The notes under the pieces: model-generated | The model's input: the letters and a program-made list of their open reading frames with translations, nothing else | The model's database searches: none | What the model was told of the DNA's origin: nothing | DNA from: Wenjunlia tyrosinilytica | Lineage (GTDB): Bacteria; Actinomycetota; Actinomycetes; Streptomycetales; Streptomycetaceae | DNA length: 64,000 nucleotides | Assembly (NCBI RefSeq): GCF_014646055.1 | Contig: NZ_BMMS01000002.1 | Coordinates: 141,729-205,728 of the forward strand | Reading direction: 5' to 3' | Position numbers and translations under genes: made by a program | Part shown: positions 18,528-25,501 of the stretch, piece by piece | Numbering within the stretch: the first letter of the stretch is position 1 | Layout: the number at the start of each line of letters is the position of its first letter

Positions 18528-18556
18528 AGCATACGGGGGCAGCCGGGCAGGGTCAA
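18528..18556 (-). promoter_or_regulatory. rpsA promoter
   Basis: On the minus strand, TTGACC (18556-18551), 17 bp, then TATGCT (18533-18528): one of the best sigma-70/HrdB matches in the window, as expected for a ribosomal protein gene. Confidence 0.75.
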
Positions 18557-18671
18557 TGCGCGAAGGGCGCGCTAAGGGCAGACCGCCCCAAACCAGGTCC
18601 GTACAGGCGCGCATGACGCACACACGACTCAGAACCACTGGTCGATTCCACAGAGTACGACGACGGGCGCG

Positions 18672-19643
18672 ATGAACCAAGGACCTGAGCCGGAGGCGAC
18701 CCGGCGCGACGCGGGGGCCACGGAGAGCAGCCGGGCAAGCCGGGGCTGGTGGGACCGCAACGCCGACGAGTACCAGAGCGAGCACGGCTCGTTCCTCGGG
18801 GACGACCGCTTCGTCTGGGGGCCGGAGGGGCTCGACGAGGCGGAGGCCGGCCTGCTGGGGCCGGCGCAGGAGCTCAAGGGCAGGGCGGTGCTGGAGATCG
18901 GCGCGGGCGCGGCGCAGTGTTCGCGCTGGCTGGCGGCTCAGGGGGCGCACCCGGTGGCCCTGGACATCTCGCACCGGCAGCTCCAGCACGCCAGGCGGAT
19001 CGACGCGGCGGCCAGGCGGGACGCGGGGACCGCGAGGACCGCGAGGACCGCGAGGACCAACGCGGCTGCTTCGGGGGCCTCGTGGATCTCGGGGATCTCG
19101 GGAGCCTTGGGGGCTTCGGAGATCTCGCGGGCTTCGGGGATCTCGGGGGCTTCGGGGATCTCGCAGGCTTCGCTGCCGTTCCCTCTGGTGCAGGCGGACG
19201 CCGAGGCGCTGCCGTTCGGCCCGGCGTCGTTCGACCTGGTGTGCTCGGCCTACGGGGCGATCCCCTTCGTCGCGGACAGCGGGCAGGTCATGCGGGAGGC
19301 ACACCGGGTGCTGCGGCCGGGCGGCCGCTGGGTGTTCTCGGTGACGCACCCCATCCGGTGGGCCTTCCCCGACGAGCCGGGGCCAGAGGGACTGACCGCG
19401 CTCACCTCCTATTTCGACCGCCGTCCCTACGTCGAGCAGGACGGGCGCGGCCACGCCGAGTACGTGGAGCACCACCGCACGGTGGGCGACCGGGTCCGGG
19501 AGATCGCCGCGGCCGGATTCCGGCTCGTGGACCTCGTGGAGCCCGAGTGGCCGGACTGGCTCGAACAGGAGTGGGGCGGGTGGAGCCCCCTGCGCGGGCG
19601 GCTGCTGCCCGGGACGGCGATCTTCGTCTGCGTCGCCGACTGA
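18672..19643 (+). CDS. Class I SAM-dependent methyltransferase
   Basis: A 323-residue methyltransferase of the Methyltransf_11/25 type. Motif I is VLEIGAGAAQCSRWL (about residue 75), the acidic ribose-binding residue is in VALDISHRQL, motif IV is FDLVCSAYGAIPFV, and the post-motif VLRPGGRWVFSV is present. Between beta-3 and beta-4 it carries an insertion of about 50 residues: an Arg/Thr/Ala run and then repeats of Ser-Gly-Ile/Ala (residues about 115-168) encoded by tandem DNA. Close relatives normally run straight from AARR to the LVQADAEALPF segment, so the insertion looks acquired. Substrate unknown. It is divergent from rpsA. No strong ribosome site is visible before ATG 18672. Confidence 0.85.
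   Translation: MNQGPEPEATRRDAGATESSRASRGWWDRNADEYQSEHGSFLGDDRFVWGPEGLDEAEAGLLGPAQELKGRAVLEIGAGAAQCSRWLAAQGAHPVALDISHRQLQHARRIDAAARRDAGTARTARTARTNAAASGASWISGISGALGASEISRASGISGASGISQASLPFPLVQADAEALPFGPASFDLVCSAYGAIPFVADSGQVMREAHRVLRPGGRWVFSVTHPIRWAFPDEPGPEGLTALTSYFDRRPYVEQDGRGHAEYVEHHRTVGDRVREIAAAGFRLVDLVEPEWPDWLEQEWGGWSPLRGRLLPGTAIFVCVAD
19080..19175 (+). repeat. In-frame 9/18-bp repeats inside the methyltransferase
   Basis: Units like GGGGATCTCGGGGGCTTC recur about five times and encode Ile-Ser-Gly-Ala-Ser type repeats. They sit between two core strands of the methyltransferase. Confidence 0.75.
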
Positions 19644-19660
19644 CGGACTGACGGGAGGAC

Positions 19661-19752
19661 GTGATGACGAGGACGTGATGACGAGGACGTGGTGACGAGT
19701 TCGTGGTGATGAGGACGTGGTGACGAGTTCGTGGTGATGAGGACGTGGTGAT
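19661..19752 (+). repeat. 14-bp tandem repeat before hrpB
   Basis: About six and a half copies of GACGAGGACGTGGT and variants (some with TTCGTGGT) fill the 100 bp between the methyltransferase stop and the hrpB start, and run into the hrpB start codon. They create several GTG and ATG codons, so the exact hrpB start is uncertain. Confidence 0.75.
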
Positions 19753-22675
19753 ACTGCGGGACGCCTGGCGTGAGCTGCCGGTGCGCGAGGTCGTACCGGA
19801 GCTGCAGAAGGCCCTGGCCGGGCAGGGAACGGCGGTGCTGGCCGCCCCGCCTGGCACCGGCAAGACGACCCTCGTTCCGCTGGCGCTGGCCGGGCTGGTC
19901 CCGGAGCTGCCCGGAGCCGCCCGCAGGGTGCTCGTGGCCGAGCCCCGCAGGATGGCGGTCCGGGCGGCGGCGCGGCGCATGGCGTGGTTGCTCGGCGAGC
20001 AGGTCGGCGGCCGGGTGGGCTTCACTGTGCGCGGTGAGCGCCGGGCGGGGCCGCGAACGGTGGTCGAGGTCGTCACCACCGGTGTGCTCCTCCAGCGTCT
20101 CCAGCGCGATCCCGAGCTCGCGGGGGTGGACGCCGTCCTGCTCGACGAGTGCCACGAGCGGCATCTCGACGCCGACACGGCGCTGGCCTTCCTTCTCGAT
20201 GTGCGTGAGGCGCTGCGGCCCGAGCTCCAGGTGGTGGCGGCATCGGCGACGGCGGAGACCGGGCCGTGGGCACGCCTTCTCGGGCGGGCGCCGGTGGTCG
20301 AGGCGCAGGGGGTCCCGCACCCGGTGGAGACGGTGTGGGCGCCGCCTCCCGGCTCGGTGCGGCCGTCGCACGGGACCTGGGTGGACCCCGAGCTGCTGCG
20401 GCACATCGCGGCGGTGGTGCGGCGGGCACTCGGTGATCGCGACGGGGATGTGCTGTGCTTCCTTCCCGGTGCCGGAGAGATCGCCCGGGTGGCGGGGCTG
20501 CTGGAAGGCGGGCTGGACGCCGAGGTGCTTCAGGTGCACGGCCGGGCGCCCGCTGCCGTGCAGGACGCGGTGCTGGGCGAGGGCGGTGGGCGCCGGGTGG
20601 TGCTGGCGACGTCGGTGGCGGAGTCCAGCCTGACGGTGCCGGGGGTGCGCACGGTGGTGGACTGCGGGCTCGCGCGGGAGCCGCGGACCGACCACGCCCG
20701 AGGGCTCGGCTCGCTCACGACGGTGCGGGTGTCACGCGCGTCGGCGGACCAGCGGGCGGGGCGGGCCGGGCGCCTGGGCCCCGGGACGGTCTACCGGTGC
20801 TGGTCCCAGGGAGAGCACGACCGGCTGCCGCCGAGGCCGAGTCCGCAGATCGCGGTGGCGGACCTGGCGGAGTTCGCGCTGCAGACGGCGTGCTGGGGCG
20901 ATCCGGACGCCTCGGGGCTGGCCCTGCTCGACGCCCCGCCGCTCGGAGCGATGCGCGCGGCCCAGGAGGTGCTGCGCGGTGTCGGGGCGGTGGACGAGGA
21001 CGGGCGGGTGACCGAGCGCGGCCGACGGCTGGCCCGGGTGGGAGTGCACCCCCGGCTGGCGCGGGCCCTGGTGGACGGGGCAGAGGCGGTCGGGGCCCGG
21101 CGGGCGGCCGAGGTGGTGGCACTGCTGTCGGAGCAGGCGCCGCCGGGATCCGGCGACGACCTGACGGCGCTCTGGCGCGCCCAGCGCAACTCGGAGCGCT
21201 GGAAGGAAGAAGTACGACGCCTGCGGCGGTCGGTGGAGCACGTGCCCGCAGAGGGGTCGAGCCGGAGCGCGACCGGTGATGACGAGCAGCGCAGGCAAGA
21301 CACAGCCAAGGGTGGGGATCCCTCGCGAGGAACGAGTGAGGGGTACCCGCCCACGGCGGGGTCGAGCCGGAGCGCGACCGGTGATGACGAGCGGCGCAGG
21401 CAAGACACAGCCAAGGGTGGGGATCCCTCGCGAGGAACGAGTGAGGGGTACCCGCCCACGGCGGGGTCGAGCCGGAGCGCGACCGGTGATGACGAGCGGC
21501 GCAGGCAAGACACAGCCAAGGGTGGGGATCCCTCGCGAGGAACGAGTGAGGGGTACCCGCCCACGGCGGGGTCGAGCCGGAGCGCGACCGGTGATGACGA
21601 GCGGCGCAGGCAAGACACAGCCAAGGGTGGGGATCCCTCGCGAGGAACGAGTGAGGGGTACCCGCCCACGGCGGGGTCGAGCCGGAGCGCGACCGGTGAT
21701 GAGGAGGCCGCTGGGCTGGTCGTCGCCATGGCTTTTCCCGAGCGGGTGGCTCGGGCGCGCCGCTCGGGTGGGCATCTGATGGTGTCGGGGACGGCGGCGG
21801 CGCTGTCCGAGGGCTCCCGGCTGGCCGGCTCGCCCTGGCTGGCGGTGGCCGTCGCCGACCGCCCGCCGAACGCCCCTTCGGCGCGGGTGCGGCTCGCCGT
21901 ACCCGTCTCGGAGGAGGTGGCCCGCAGGGCGGCGGCGCCCTTCCGCTCCGAGGGAGAAGAGGTCGCCTGGTCCCGCGGTGACGTCGTGGCCCGTCGGGTG
22001 GAGCGCCTCGGAGCGGTGGAGCTGGCCTCGCGCCCGTTGGTCTCCCCCGATCCGGCGCTGGTGCGCCGGGCCCTGCTGGACGGGCTGCGGGCCGAGGGCG
22101 TCGAGCTGCTGGGGTGGAGCCGCGAGGCGGTTGAACTGCGGCAGCGCATCGCGTTCTGCCATCGGACCCTGGGCGAGCCCTGGCCCGACGTGAGCGACGA
22201 GGCGCTGCTGGAGCGGGCCGAGGCATGGCTGGGGCCGGAGCTGGACCGGGCCCGGCGGCGCGCGGATCTGGCACGGGTGAGTGTCCGGGAGGCGCTGTCG
22301 CGGCTGCTGCCGTGGGCGGACGGGACGGCGCGCCGTTTCGAGGAGTACGCCCCTGAGCGCGTCACCGTACCGAGCGGGTCGAGGATCCGGGTGGACTACT
22401 CGGCTGACCAGCCGGTGCTGGCGGTCAAGCTCCAGGAGCTGTTCGGCTGGCACAAGGCCCCCGCGCTGGCGGGCGGACGAGTGCCGCTGGTGGTCCATCT
22501 CCTCTCCCCCGCCGGCCGTCCGGCGGCGGTGACGGCGGACTTGGCCTCGTTCTGGCGGGAGGGCTACCGCGCGGTGCGTGCGGAGCTGCGCGGCCGGTAT
22601 CCCAAGCACCCCTGGCCCGAGGACCCCGCGACAGCGGAGCCGACCCGGCACACCAACACCCGGCTCAGGCGGTAG
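19745..22675 (+). CDS. hrpB: ATP-dependent helicase HrpB
   Basis: A DEAH-family RNA helicase of 976 residues. Motif I is AAPPGTGKTT (residues 33-42), motif II is DECH (134-137), motif III is ASATAE, and the second RecA domain shows LATSVAESSLTVPGV and the arginine finger motif QRAGRAGRLGPG. A winged-helix/ratchet region and the HrpB C-terminal domain (DYSADQPVLAVKLQELFG, then HLLSPAGRPAAVTADL) follow. Between them, at residues about 504-653, is a run of nearly identical 35-residue repeats (see separate entry), so the protein is about 150 residues longer than usual. In enterobacteria HrpB is non-essential and its role unclear. The GTG at 19745 lies in a repeat; GTG 19748 is equally possible. 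Confidence 0.93.
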   Translation: MVILRDAWRELPVREVVPELQKALAGQGTAVLAAPPGTGKTTLVPLALAGLVPELPGAARRVLVAEPRRMAVRAAARRMAWLLGEQVGGRVGFTVRGERRAGPRTVVEVVTTGVLLQRLQRDPELAGVDAVLLDECHERHLDADTALAFLLDVREALRPELQVVAASATAETGPWARLLGRAPVVEAQGVPHPVETVWAPPPGSVRPSHGTWVDPELLRHIAAVVRRALGDRDGDVLCFLPGAGEIARVAGLLEGGLDAEVLQVHGRAPAAVQDAVLGEGGGRRVVLATSVAESSLTVPGVRTVVDCGLAREPRTDHARGLGSLTTVRVSRASADQRAGRAGRLGPGTVYRCWSQGEHDRLPPRPSPQIAVADLAEFALQTACWGDPDASGLALLDAPPLGAMRAAQEVLRGVGAVDEDGRVTERGRRLARVGVHPRLARALVDGAEAVGARRAAEVVALLSEQAPPGSGDDLTALWRAQRNSERWKEEVRRLRRSVEHVPAEGSSRSATGDDEQRRQDTAKGGDPSRGTSEGYPPTAGSSRSATGDDERRRQDTAKGGDPSRGTSEGYPPTAGSSRSATGDDERRRQDTAKGGDPSRGTSEGYPPTAGSSRSATGDDERRRQDTAKGGDPSRGTSEGYPPTAGSSRSATGDEEAAGLVVAMAFPERVARARRSGGHLMVSGTAAALSEGSRLAGSPWLAVAVADRPPNAPSARVRLAVPVSEEVARRAAAPFRSEGEEVAWSRGDVVARRVERLGAVELASRPLVSPDPALVRRALLDGLRAEGVELLGWSREAVELRQRIAFCHRTLGEPWPDVSDEALLERAEAWLGPELDRARRRADLARVSVREALSRLLPWADGTARRFEEYAPERVTVPSGSRIRVDYSADQPVLAVKLQELFGWHKAPALAGGRVPLVVHLLSPAGRPAAVTADLASFWREGYRAVRAELRGRYPKHPWPEDPATAEPTRHTNTRLRR
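21256..21703 (+). repeat. 105-bp tandem repeats inside hrpB
   Basis: Four complete 105-bp units (starting 21256, 21361, 21466, 21571) and a partial fifth (from 21676) repeat in frame. Each encodes 35 residues beginning GSSRSATGDD and ending GYPPTA. Units 2-4 look identical and unit 1 differs at one visible codon (Gln for Arg), so the expansion is recent. Each unit contains a CCTCGCGAGG palindrome. Confidence 0.95.
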
Positions 22676-23657
22676 CCGGTTCGGGCGCTCCGGTGGGCCG
22701 GTCGGCCGGGCCCGGGTCCTCGGCGCGGCGGGCACGGGCCTCCAGGACGAGGGAGAGGGCGAGCAGGGCGGCGCCCAGGCCCGCACAGGTCCAGGGCAGG
22801 TAGGAGATGAGAATCAGGACCAGGATGCGGTTGGACTTCACCAGCGCCATGGTGTGGTCGATGGAGTCCTCGCGCATCCTCACATGGCCGTCGAAGGCCA
22901 CGAGCGGCTTCTTTCCGGGCTCTTCGACCCAGCGCATCTCCTCCTTGTGCTTCTCCTCGCCATTGACGGGGGCGCCGGTCACCGGGTCGACCCAGAACAT
23001 GCGCACGGTGCTGTACCAGCGTTCGAGCCCGACTTGGCGGACGGTCTCGGGGGTGGCGCCCAGCGGCATCTTCTTGGGCAGCGCGACCTTGGTCCAGGGG
23101 ATGGTCTGCTCGAAGTAGTAGACGTCGAGGCCGCGGAACCTCACGGTGCCCCGGTAGTGGATGGGCGCCGAGGTACGGGTCTGCGCGTCGAAGTAGTAGT
23201 AGTCGCGCTTCTCGGTCAGGAACGGGAACTTGAACTCCACGCCCCGGCGCCGCACCGGATCCCCGTCCACATGCTCGCCGTCGGCGTGCACCGGTTCCTG
23301 GGTGTGGGCGTCGAAGATGTAGCGCTCGGGGATCTGCGAGACCATCCCGCCCTCGGGGCCGGCGACATACGACAGGCAGTCCCACACGACGACGTCCCGC
23401 CCGGTCTCCTTCCCGACCTTCCTGGCCTCCTCCACATTGCCCTTGAGGGTCTGCACGATGCTGACCTTCACATGCCTGCGCGGCTTGAGGGTGGTGTAGT
23501 CGAGCAGGGTCGCGTCGTCGGCCTCGAGGACAGCGGTCTGGTATTCGTCCTGGGGGATCCTCGCCAGTCGGGGGAAGGCGTACCAGCGCAGCAGCGGGGC
23601 GAGCGCGGTGAGGAACACGGCCAGGGCCAGGAGCACGAGGCTGGACTTGCGGCGCAT
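22665..23657 (-). CDS. DUF3068 (PorA-like) membrane protein
   Basis: A 330-residue DUF3068 protein, an actinobacterial family of unknown function sometimes named porin PorA family. A transmembrane segment near the N-terminus (SSLVLLALAVFLTALAPLL) and another near the C-terminus (ILVLILISYLPWTCAGLGAALLALSL) flank a large extracytoplasmic beta-rich domain with family motifs such as VVWDCLSY, REKFPF-like EFKFPFLTEKRDYYYFDAQ and GLDVYYFEQTIPW. Its last 11 bases overlap the convergent hrpB 3' end, so no terminator can sit between them. It follows the SPW_0924 gene by 16 bp and probably shares its transcript. Confidence 0.88.
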   Translation of the reverse strand: MRRKSSLVLLALAVFLTALAPLLRWYAFPRLARIPQDEYQTAVLEADDATLLDYTTLKPRRHVKVSIVQTLKGNVEEARKVGKETGRDVVVWDCLSYVAGPEGGMVSQIPERYIFDAHTQEPVHADGEHVDGDPVRRRGVEFKFPFLTEKRDYYYFDAQTRTSAPIHYRGTVRFRGLDVYYFEQTIPWTKVALPKKMPLGATPETVRQVGLERWYSTVRMFWVDPVTGAPVNGEEKHKEEMRWVEEPGKKPLVAFDGHVRMREDSIDHTMALVKSNRILVLILISYLPWTCAGLGAALLALSLVLEARARRAEDPGPADRPTGAPEPATA

Positions 23658-23673
23658 CGTCGTGCCCTCCGCT

Positions 23674-23808
23674 TCACGGGTGTGCGGGAACGGTGGTGAC
23701 CAGCGGCTCGGGCGAGGTGGTGCCTCCCGACGGGGCCAGCAGCACCATGAGCCAGGCCAGCGCGAAGGCGGCGGCGAGTCCTATCGCGGCGGCGATGAGT
23801 GCGCGCAC
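23674..23808 (-). CDS. SPW_0924-family small membrane protein
   Basis: A 44-residue protein: a single transmembrane helix (ALIAAAIGLAAAFALAWLMVLLA) followed by a short tail GTTSPEPLVTTVPAHP. This tail and length match the SPW_0924 family of tiny Streptomyces membrane proteins. The GTG at 23808 is preceded by a good GGAGGG site; a longer frame up to 23892 adds Arg-rich sequence without support. It is translated just before the DUF3068 gene, so the two may act together. Confidence 0.8.
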   Translation of the reverse strand: MRALIAAAIGLAAAFALAWLMVLLAPSGGTTSPEPLVTTVPAHP

Positions 23809-23934
23809 AGGGGCCCTCCGATCGCGTCGCGGGCAACCATGGGCGGCTCGGGGCCCGGGCACCGTAGCAAGCGGCGCATGGGATGAGAACACGTTTCACA
23901 GCGCGGAAAGGGCAGTCGGAGACGGAGACGGCGA

Positions 23935-23967
23935 AGGCCGCCCGCGCGGTGTGCGCGCGGACGGCCT
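23935..23967 (-). terminator. Hairpin after the transglycosylase gene
   Basis: A 14-bp stem with one mismatch (23935-23948 against 23954-23967) and a GTGTG loop, about 70 bp past the minus-strand stop at 24036. Confidence 0.65.
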
Positions 23968-24035
23968 CGCGGCTCGACGGCCCACTACTGCGTCAGCAGG
24001 CGCCTGGGGCCATGGCTGAGGGCTATGGCTTGGGG

Positions 24036-25271
24036 CTATGGCTTGGGGGCCGGGGTGACGCCGGGAGTCGCCTGGGGCGAGGGGGACTTCGAACCCGACG
24101 GCGACGGGGTGGGCGTGGGCGTCGCGCACGGGTCGTCGCTGTCGGACGGGGACGGAGTCGGCTTCGGCGAGCCGGACGTGCTCGAGCTCGGCTTGGGCTT
24201 AGGAGTCGTCGGGGTCGGCAGCGGCGTCCTGGTCGGCTTGCCGCTCTCGCTGTCGGACGGCGAGGGCGACGGGTCCGCTGGACAGGCGTCGGAGGGCTTC
24301 GGCGACGGCGAGGAGCTGGTCGAACTGCTCGGCGACGGCTTGGGTTTGACGGTCGCGCTGGCGGACACCGTCGGCGTCGGCTTGGGCTTCGGCCCGCCGG
24401 TGTGGCTCGGGGCGGGTGAGCTCGGAGTCGCCGACGGGCTCGGGGTGGAGGAGTAACTGGGCTCCGGGCTGGGGTGACCGGGGTTGTCGGGCACCGTGTG
24501 GTGGCCGGTCCTGAAGTACTCGTACCAGGTCCTGACGGTGTGCAGGTAGTCGTACGAGTGGTTGTAGCCGAGGATGGCGCCGGCCATGTGGTCCGGGTTG
24601 GACAGGTCACGGCCGCCCGCGCACAGGTAGTGCCCGGCGGCGAGCGCGGCGTCGAAGACGTTGTTCGGGTCGGACTTGCCGTCGCCGTTGCCGTCCGTGC
24701 CCCAGGTGGCCCAGGTGGACGGGATGAACTGCATGGGGCCCACCGCGCGGTCGTGCAGGGCGTCGCCGTCGTACGCGCCGCCGTCGGTGTCGCTGATGTT
24801 GGCGAAACCCACGCCGTTGAGCTGGGGGCCGCGGATCGGGCTGATCGTGGTGCCGTCGGCGTCCACATTGCCGCCCCGAGCCTGGTTGGACTCCACCTGG
24901 CCGATGGCGGCGAGCAGTTCCCACGGGAGGTTGCACTCGGGGTTGGTGCGCGCCAGGGACGCCTGGGCCTTCTTGTAGGCGGCTAGAACGGTGGCGGGGA
25001 TCCCGGCGCCGCCGGGGATCGCGGTGTCCGTGCCCGCCGAGGGCAGGGGTATGGAGGTGCCCGGCTTGTCCGGAGTGACCAGCGGCGGAAGTCCCGTGTA
25101 ATAGGGGGAGTCACCGGATATCGGGGGTCCGGGTGGCGCCGTGGGGCCGGGGTGGCTGGACGCGGACGCGAGCCCTGGGGCCTGCGAGGCGGTCAGCGCC
25201 GCCATCGTCACCGCGGCGACCGCGGTACCCATCACGCTCCTGTGCACGCGTCGGCCGAACCGTTCCGCCAT
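24036..25271 (-). CDS. Secreted lytic murein transglycosylase with Ser/Pro tail
   Basis: A 411-residue exported protein that should cleave the glycan strands of peptidoglycan. A Sec signal peptide (residues about 1-37, ending ASA) is followed by an SLT-type catalytic domain: PWELLAAIGQVESNQ with the catalytic Glu near residue 125, then AVGPMQFIPSTWATWGTDGNGDGK and a final YLCAGGRDL...ILGYNHSYDYL segment. From about residue 255 to the end the protein is Ser/Pro/Thr/Lys-rich low complexity, probably a wall-spanning tail; there is no obvious sorting or binding domain. The start at 25271 has a strong GGGGAGGGG site. Confidence 0.9.
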   Translation of the reverse strand: MAERFGRRVHRSVMGTAVAAVTMAALTASQAPGLASASSHPGPTAPPGPPISGDSPYYTGLPPLVTPDKPGTSIPLPSAGTDTAIPGGAGIPATVLAAYKKAQASLARTNPECNLPWELLAAIGQVESNQARGGNVDADGTTISPIRGPQLNGVGFANISDTDGGAYDGDALHDRAVGPMQFIPSTWATWGTDGNGDGKSDPNNVFDAALAAGHYLCAGGRDLSNPDHMAGAILGYNHSYDYLHTVRTWYEYFRTGHHTVPDNPGHPSPEPSYSSTPSPSATPSSPAPSHTGGPKPKPTPTVSASATVKPKPSPSSSTSSSPSPKPSDACPADPSPSPSDSESGKPTRTPLPTPTTPKPKPSSSTSGSPKPTPSPSDSDDPCATPTPTPSPSGSKSPSPQATPGVTPAPKP

Positions 25272-25451
25272 GTGCCGGACCCCTCCCCGGAAAGCTGGTC
25301 TTGCGCGCCTTGTGGGCGTGTCCCACAGGACAACAGCGCTCGTGACATTACGACAAGTCGCGGACATCATCCACAGCGCCACCCGTACCCCCGGTGAGGA
25401 ACCGGTGAAGGACAGGGATCCTTTGGCGGAAGGGCCGGGGGGCGGCCGGTC

Positions 25452-25482
25452 GGCCACCGGTGGCTTCGAGCCATCGGTGGCC
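25452..25482 (-). terminator. Hairpin after the acylase gene
   Basis: A 13-bp stem with one wobble (25452-25464 and 25470-25482) around a TTCGA loop, 20 bp past the stop of the acylase gene at 25502. Confidence 0.7.
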
Positions 25483-25501
25483 TTGTCCGGCGACGGCTGG
25501 G

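Noticed and set aside
21256-21703. Regular 105-bp repeats as a CRISPR array
   Set aside because: The units are contiguous without unique spacers, are in frame within hrpB, and no cas genes are present.
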